From an uncultured Ruminococcus sp. (GTDB lineage Bacteria; Bacillota; Clostridia; Oscillospirales; Ruminococcaceae), in NCBI GenBank assembly GCA_946612185.1, contig CAMOEP010000031.1, positions 1 through 13,051 of the forward strand: a stretch of 13,051 nt of DNA. The letters are read 5' to 3'. Below, piece after piece: positions 11,162-13,051 of this stretch. The translations under genes and the position numbers were made by a program. The notes under the pieces were generated by a model. It had not been told where the DNA came from, made no database searches, and saw nothing but the letters and a program-made list of their open reading frames with translations. Position 1 is the stretch's first letter. The number at the start of each line of letters is the position of its first letter.

Positions 11162-12483
11162 TATGTACACAAGCGAACTATTGCATTTGCCATGAGTTCG
11201 GCGTTTTTCAGGAGCGAACTTACCTTTATGGATTCGTCCGGACTGTGCATATTGTTCTCCTCATCGGGGAACTCCGCTCCAAACGCCACGCCGCCCTCTA
11301 TCTCATGTACATACGTTCCGCCGCCTATGGCAATACATCTGCCCTCGTCGCCAGTAACCTCCTCATACACGCTCAGAAGCGCCTGTACAAAGGGACTGTT
11401 CTCGTCAGTGCAATGCGCCTCAACGCCCTCCGCACTGTCGATAGTGTAGCCGATAGCAGTGAGTTTTCCGCAGACTATCTCCCGTATCTCGTCCAGTCTC
11501 CGGTCAATGGGGAAACGTATATCCACCGCACCGCTAAGTCTGCCGTCCTTCATGTTCAGCAGGGAAAGTACCGCTGTCATAGTGCCGGAAATATCGTCGG
11601 AAAAGCCCATTCCGCATGAAGAACCGTCTGTTTCGCCGTGGGGGAACAGCTTCGCCAGACCGCTTACCAGGGGACTTTCCCAGTCATCACGCATACCCAG
11701 CAGCTTGGTTATGGCGTTCTCGCCCTTTTCGGGAGTGGAGGCGTGGGCGGGAGTACCCTCGACTGTTCCGAATGACGCAAGTACGCCATCGTCCTTGCCG
11801 GAAATATACTGGAAATCGCACTTTCCGGGGACTGCGTTTATGACTGTGCCGCCGCTTACGCCCACCAGGACTGTGCCGTTATCAGCGTCAAAGTTGGGGG
11901 AGTACTCAGCGGAAAAATACACCCGGAGCATACCCTTTTCCACGTTGATAACAGGGTAGTCGCCGTCGGGAGTGAAAACCATCGGCGGAAGTGTGCGTTT
12001 ACTGCGGTAGTACGCCAGATCAGCCGAGCCGTTCTCCTCATTAGTGCCGAAGATAAGGCGAACGCCCTTTTTCAAGGGGATACCCAGTTCCTTTACCGCT
12101 TTCAAGGCGTAAAGTGCCGCAACAGCAGGGCCTTTATCGTCGATAGTACCTCTGCCGTAAAGCCTGCCGTCCTCCTCACGCAGTATAAAAGGGTCACTTG
12201 TCCAGCCGTCGCCGGCGGGAACAACGTCCAGGTGTGAGAGGATAGCCAGTTCAGGGGAAAGTTCGGAAATATCGGCGCTGCCGGCGTAGTTGTCCACGTT
12301 CTCGGTGATAAAGCCGGAATCATTTGCTGCCTCAAGCATTATCCGGAGTGCCTCAGCCGGTTTTCTGCCAAAGGGGAAGCCCTCCTCAGCTTCGCCCTGA
12401 ACACTGGGAACGGCTACCAGACGTGCCAGAAGTGCCGTCATTTCGTCCTTTTTTGATTCTATGTAATTTTTTATGCTATTCAT
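11161..12483 (-). CDS. M20-family metallodipeptidase (PepV/Sapep type)
   Basis: The 440-residue cytoplasmic dipeptidase would use two Zn2+ or Mn2+ ions to cleave short peptides. Metal and catalytic positions are intact: SHLDVVPAG (H84, D86), GRGTIDDKG (D115/D116), GTNEENGS (E149 and E150, catalytic and ligand), TPDGDYP (D173/D175) and NNMHSPDE near the C-terminus (H413). The lid or dimerisation domain fills about residues 185-360. The length and the N-terminal ALLARLVAVPSVQGEA-EEGFPFG fit the PepV-like branch, as opposed to PepT or ArgE. The ATG has AGGAG 6 nt upstream. It lies downstream of the sugar ABC ATPase gene on the same strand, but a terminator separates them. Its 3' end abuts the copy 4 repeat, whose hairpins may serve as a transcript end. 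Confidence 0.93.
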   Translation of the reverse strand: MNSIKNYIESKKDEMTALLARLVAVPSVQGEAEEGFPFGRKPAEALRIMLEAANDSGFITENVDNYAGSADISELSPELAILSHLDVVPAGDGWTSDPFILREEDGRLYGRGTIDDKGPAVAALYALKAVKELGIPLKKGVRLIFGTNEENGSADLAYYRSKRTLPPMVFTPDGDYPVINVEKGMLRVYFSAEYSPNFDADNGTVLVGVSGGTVINAVPGKCDFQYISGKDDGVLASFGTVEGTPAHASTPEKGENAITKLLGMRDDWESPLVSGLAKLFPHGETDGSSCGMGFSDDISGTMTAVLSLLNMKDGRLSGAVDIRFPIDRRLDEIREIVCGKLTAIGYTIDSAEGVEAHCTDENSPFVQALLSVYEEVTGDEGRCIAIGGGTYVHEIEGGVAFGAEFPDEENNMHSPDESIKVSSLLKNAELMANAIVRLCT

Positions 12484-12507
12484 TTGTAACTCCTATGGAA
12501 AATCAGC

Positions 12508-12534
12508 AAAAAGCCGCAGCCAAAAAGCTGCGGC
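12508..12534 (-). terminator. Terminator of the sugar ABC ATPase gene
   Basis: GCCGCAGC (12513-12520) pairs with GCTGCGGC (12527-12534) around CAAAAA. On the minus strand TTTTT follows directly. It lies about 65 nt after the ATPase stop and just before the M20 ribosome binding site. Confidence 0.85.
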
Positions 12535-12541
12535 ATTCTGC

Positions 12542-12566
12542 CTGCTGCCATGCCCAATGACAGCAG
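12542..12566 (-). other. Second hairpin in the ATPase 3' region
   Basis: CTGCTGCCA (12542-12550) pairs with TGACAGCAG (12558-12566) with one non-Watson-Crick position and a 7-nt loop. It lacks a U-tract and precedes the terminator in the direction of transcription. It may protect the mRNA 3' end. Confidence 0.4.
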
Positions 12567-12598
12567 AAAAGAAAGGATAAATATGAAAAGTGAATATA

Positions 12599-13051
12599 TC
12601 AGTTAACAATAGCCTTTTCAGTTTCCTTATCGAAGATATGGATCCTGTTAGGATCAATAGCAACCTTGATCTCGTCGCCAGGTCTTGCTGTAGTTCTGGG
12701 GCTAACTCTTGCGGTAAGGGAATTACCCTCGCACAGGAGGTAGAGGTATGTCTCAGCACCCATCATTTCAGTGATCTCAACGTAAGCGTCGATAACACCA
12801 GTTGTAGCGTTAGAAAGGTACATTTCCTCATCGTGGATAGACTCAGGACGAACACCGAGGATGATCTCCTTGTCAACGTATCTTGCCAGGTCGGAGTTGA
12901 CCTTAGACTCAGGAACGATGATCTGGTACTTAACGCCTCTGGAGGTCTTTGTATCTTCTGAACCGAACTCAACGATGTACTGACCGTACTCCTGTCTGAG
13001 AACAGCGTCGATGAAGTTCATCTGAGGTGAACCGAGGAAGCCTGCAACGAA
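12599..13051 (-). CDS. Carbohydrate ABC transporter ATP-binding protein, C-terminal part (partial)
   Basis: The last 150 or so residues of a MsmK/UgpC/MalK-type ATPase, usually about 365-375 residues, are visible; the nucleotide-binding domain lies beyond the right edge. FVAGFLGSPQMNF at the window edge is the classic junction between the ATPase domain and the regulatory C-terminal domain. LGVRPESIHDEE, VEITEMMGAETYLYL and DPNRIHIFDKETEKAI form the TOBE/OB-fold domain. The protein energises sugar ABC importers on the inner face of the membrane. In Gram-positives one such ATPase often serves several importers, which could explain why no permease gene follows it here. The stop is TGA at 12599-12601. 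The exact paralogue (msmK or ugpC) cannot be fixed from this part. Confidence 0.93.
   Translation of the reverse strand, partial: FVAGFLGSPQMNFIDAVLRQEYGQYIVEFGSEDTKTSRGVKYQIIVPESKVNSDLARYVDKEIILGVRPESIHDEEMYLSNATTGVIDAYVEITEMMGAETYLYLLCEGNSLTARVSPRTTARPGDEIKVAIDPNRIHIFDKETEKAIVN

Noticed and set aside
10758..11170. Short open frames on both strands through the repeats before the M20 gene
   Set aside because: They are translations of the hairpin repeat family. The protein repeats come from DNA repeat units, and there is no ribosome binding site.

Overview
The window looks like chromosomal DNA from a low-to-moderate GC Gram-positive anaerobe of the Bacillota. A Ruminococcus-like member of the Oscillospiraceae is my best guess. 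The support is: spoVAD-spoVAE sporulation genes, strong GGAGG-type ribosome binding sites, sigma-A promoters that often carry a TGN-extended -10, a MsmK/UgpC-type sugar ABC ATPase, and a tandem pair of WYL-domain regulators. The genus is inferred from overall protein character and was not tested by any search.

Layout. Positions 1-808 hold the 5' end of carB on the minus strand, with its own promoter. Positions 959-1130 hold an intergenic element bounded by a 16-bp perfect inverted repeat made of TAATGCG/TAATTCG heptamers. Positions 1130-2534 hold a minus-strand operon of a DUF2461 protein and a CPBP-family membrane protease, read from a good promoter at 2666-2694. Positions 2763-2966 hold a dense cluster of DnaA-box-like 9-mers. 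This is the clearest unexpected feature: it looks like a replication origin or DnaA-titration site, yet no dnaA/dnaN is nearby. Positions 2993-4737 run on the plus strand: a small lipoprotein with 11-residue repeats, spoVAD, and spoVAE overlapping spoVAD by 4 bp. No spoVAC is present.

After spoVAE, two related hairpin repeats flank a probable small RNA (about 4874-4990). It has its own promoter, a 5' stem-loop, a C-rich linker and a strong terminator. Positions 5056-7280 hold two overlapping WYL regulator genes (minus). Positions 7281-7859 hold repeats and the birA promoter, followed by birA (7860-8855) and a bidirectional terminator. A TerB-like gene (minus) follows at 9008-9469. A second probable small RNA lies at about 9598-9728 and converges on a LysR regulator gene (minus, 9728-10654). 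Positions 10830-11161 hold two divergent copies of the repeat family also seen upstream of birA, one with a 45-bp tandem duplication that runs to the stop codon of an M20 dipeptidase gene (minus, 11161-12483). The window ends in the 3' end of a sugar ABC transporter ATPase gene (minus, 12599-13051).

The protein-coding genes are mostly ordinary housekeeping or regulatory genes and do not form one pathway. The novelty is in the non-coding DNA: the DnaA-box array, two small-RNA-like units whose terminator loops expose a run of five C, and at least three families of hairpin-bearing intergenic repeats, one of which shows compensatory base changes between copies.
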